Below, piece after piece: positions 33,621 through 33,656 of a DNA stretch of 33,656 bases. Within the stretch, counting starts at the first letter, position 1, and every line of letters starts with the position of its first letter. This DNA comes from Rubrimonas cliftonensis (lineage in GTDB: Bacteria; Pseudomonadota; Alphaproteobacteria; Rhodobacterales; Rhodobacteraceae), in contig NZ_FNQM01000026.1 of the NCBI RefSeq assembly GCF_900107585.1, positions 1 to 33,656 of the forward strand, written 5' to 3'. Below the pieces are notes generated by a model. That model was not told the DNA's origin. It did no database searches and saw only the letters and a program-made list of their open reading frames with translations. A program made the translations under genes and the position numbers.

Positions 33621-33656
33621 GTTCGGCGGGGTAGGGCTGCAGTATCCGCGCCGCCT
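33574..33656 (-). CDS. 3' end of a gene, possibly YedK/HMCES-type SOS response-associated peptidase
   Basis: On the minus strand the frame entering from the window edge reads AARILQPYPAERMRIVREG and ends LDAKADE before TGA at 33574. The QPYPAERMRIVREG pattern resembles the extreme C-terminus of some YedK-type (SRAP) proteins, which protect abasic DNA sites. Only 27 residues are visible and the catalytic Cys2 is outside the window, so the family is a guess. Confidence 0.4.
   Translation of the reverse strand, partial: AARILQPYPAERMRIVREGLDAKADE

Overview
The window is very GC-rich, has dense coding on both strands and strong G/C preference at third codon positions. A VPLPA-CTERM tail, a fatty acid cis/trans isomerase, several AraC regulators and an IS6 transposase of a type common in that group point to an alphaproteobacterium, most likely Rhodobacterales. 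That placement is inference from gene content. I saw no rRNA, tRNA or CRISPR array.

Layout. 1-600: the 3' end of a Uma2-family nuclease gene and the tail of an IS5 transposase. 831-4967: four genes joined by 4-base stop/start overlaps (secreted protein, alpha/beta hydrolase, P-loop NTPase, fused ABC transporter whose ATPase site lacks three catalytic residues). 5054-6080: an IS6-type element that truncates an older gene, its own transposase cut short by a TGA. 6224-9534 (minus): two secreted Cache-like paralogues followed by an orphan membrane histidine kinase. 9535-11865: mostly non-coding, with one small conserved gene and a 94-base tandem repeat. 11866-14312 (minus): a lipoprotein, a small protein, an SH3-containing secreted protein and a VPLPA-CTERM surface protein. 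14890-17321: an AraC regulator, a divergent small membrane protein and a groEL fragment joined to its 3' end. 17322-20415: three secreted proteins (tyrosine-phosphatase-like, unknown, metallophosphoesterase). 20405-21609 (minus): two membrane proteins. 21840-25947: a run of small secreted proteins and lipoproteins related to those at 11866-13551, two of them broken. 26097-28396: a small membrane protein and two divergent AraC genes, one broken by a 16-base tandem duplication. 28655-33207: a GlsB/YeaQ-type membrane protein, a TAP-like secreted hydrolase and cti. The window ends with the 3' end of a possible YedK-type gene on the minus strand.

Common theme. Most gene products are predicted to be exported or membrane-bound and concern the cell envelope: lipoproteins, SH3 and lysozyme-inhibitor-like domains, an OmpA/YkuD remnant, Cti, and a surface-sorted protein. 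The region also shows much decay and duplication: seven broken or truncated genes, two transposase remnants, three AraC paralogues, and at least two families of duplicated secreted proteins. The least explained candidates for a new system are the coupled operon with the degenerate ABC protein, the secreted phosphatase-like operon, and the Cache-pair/kinase operon.
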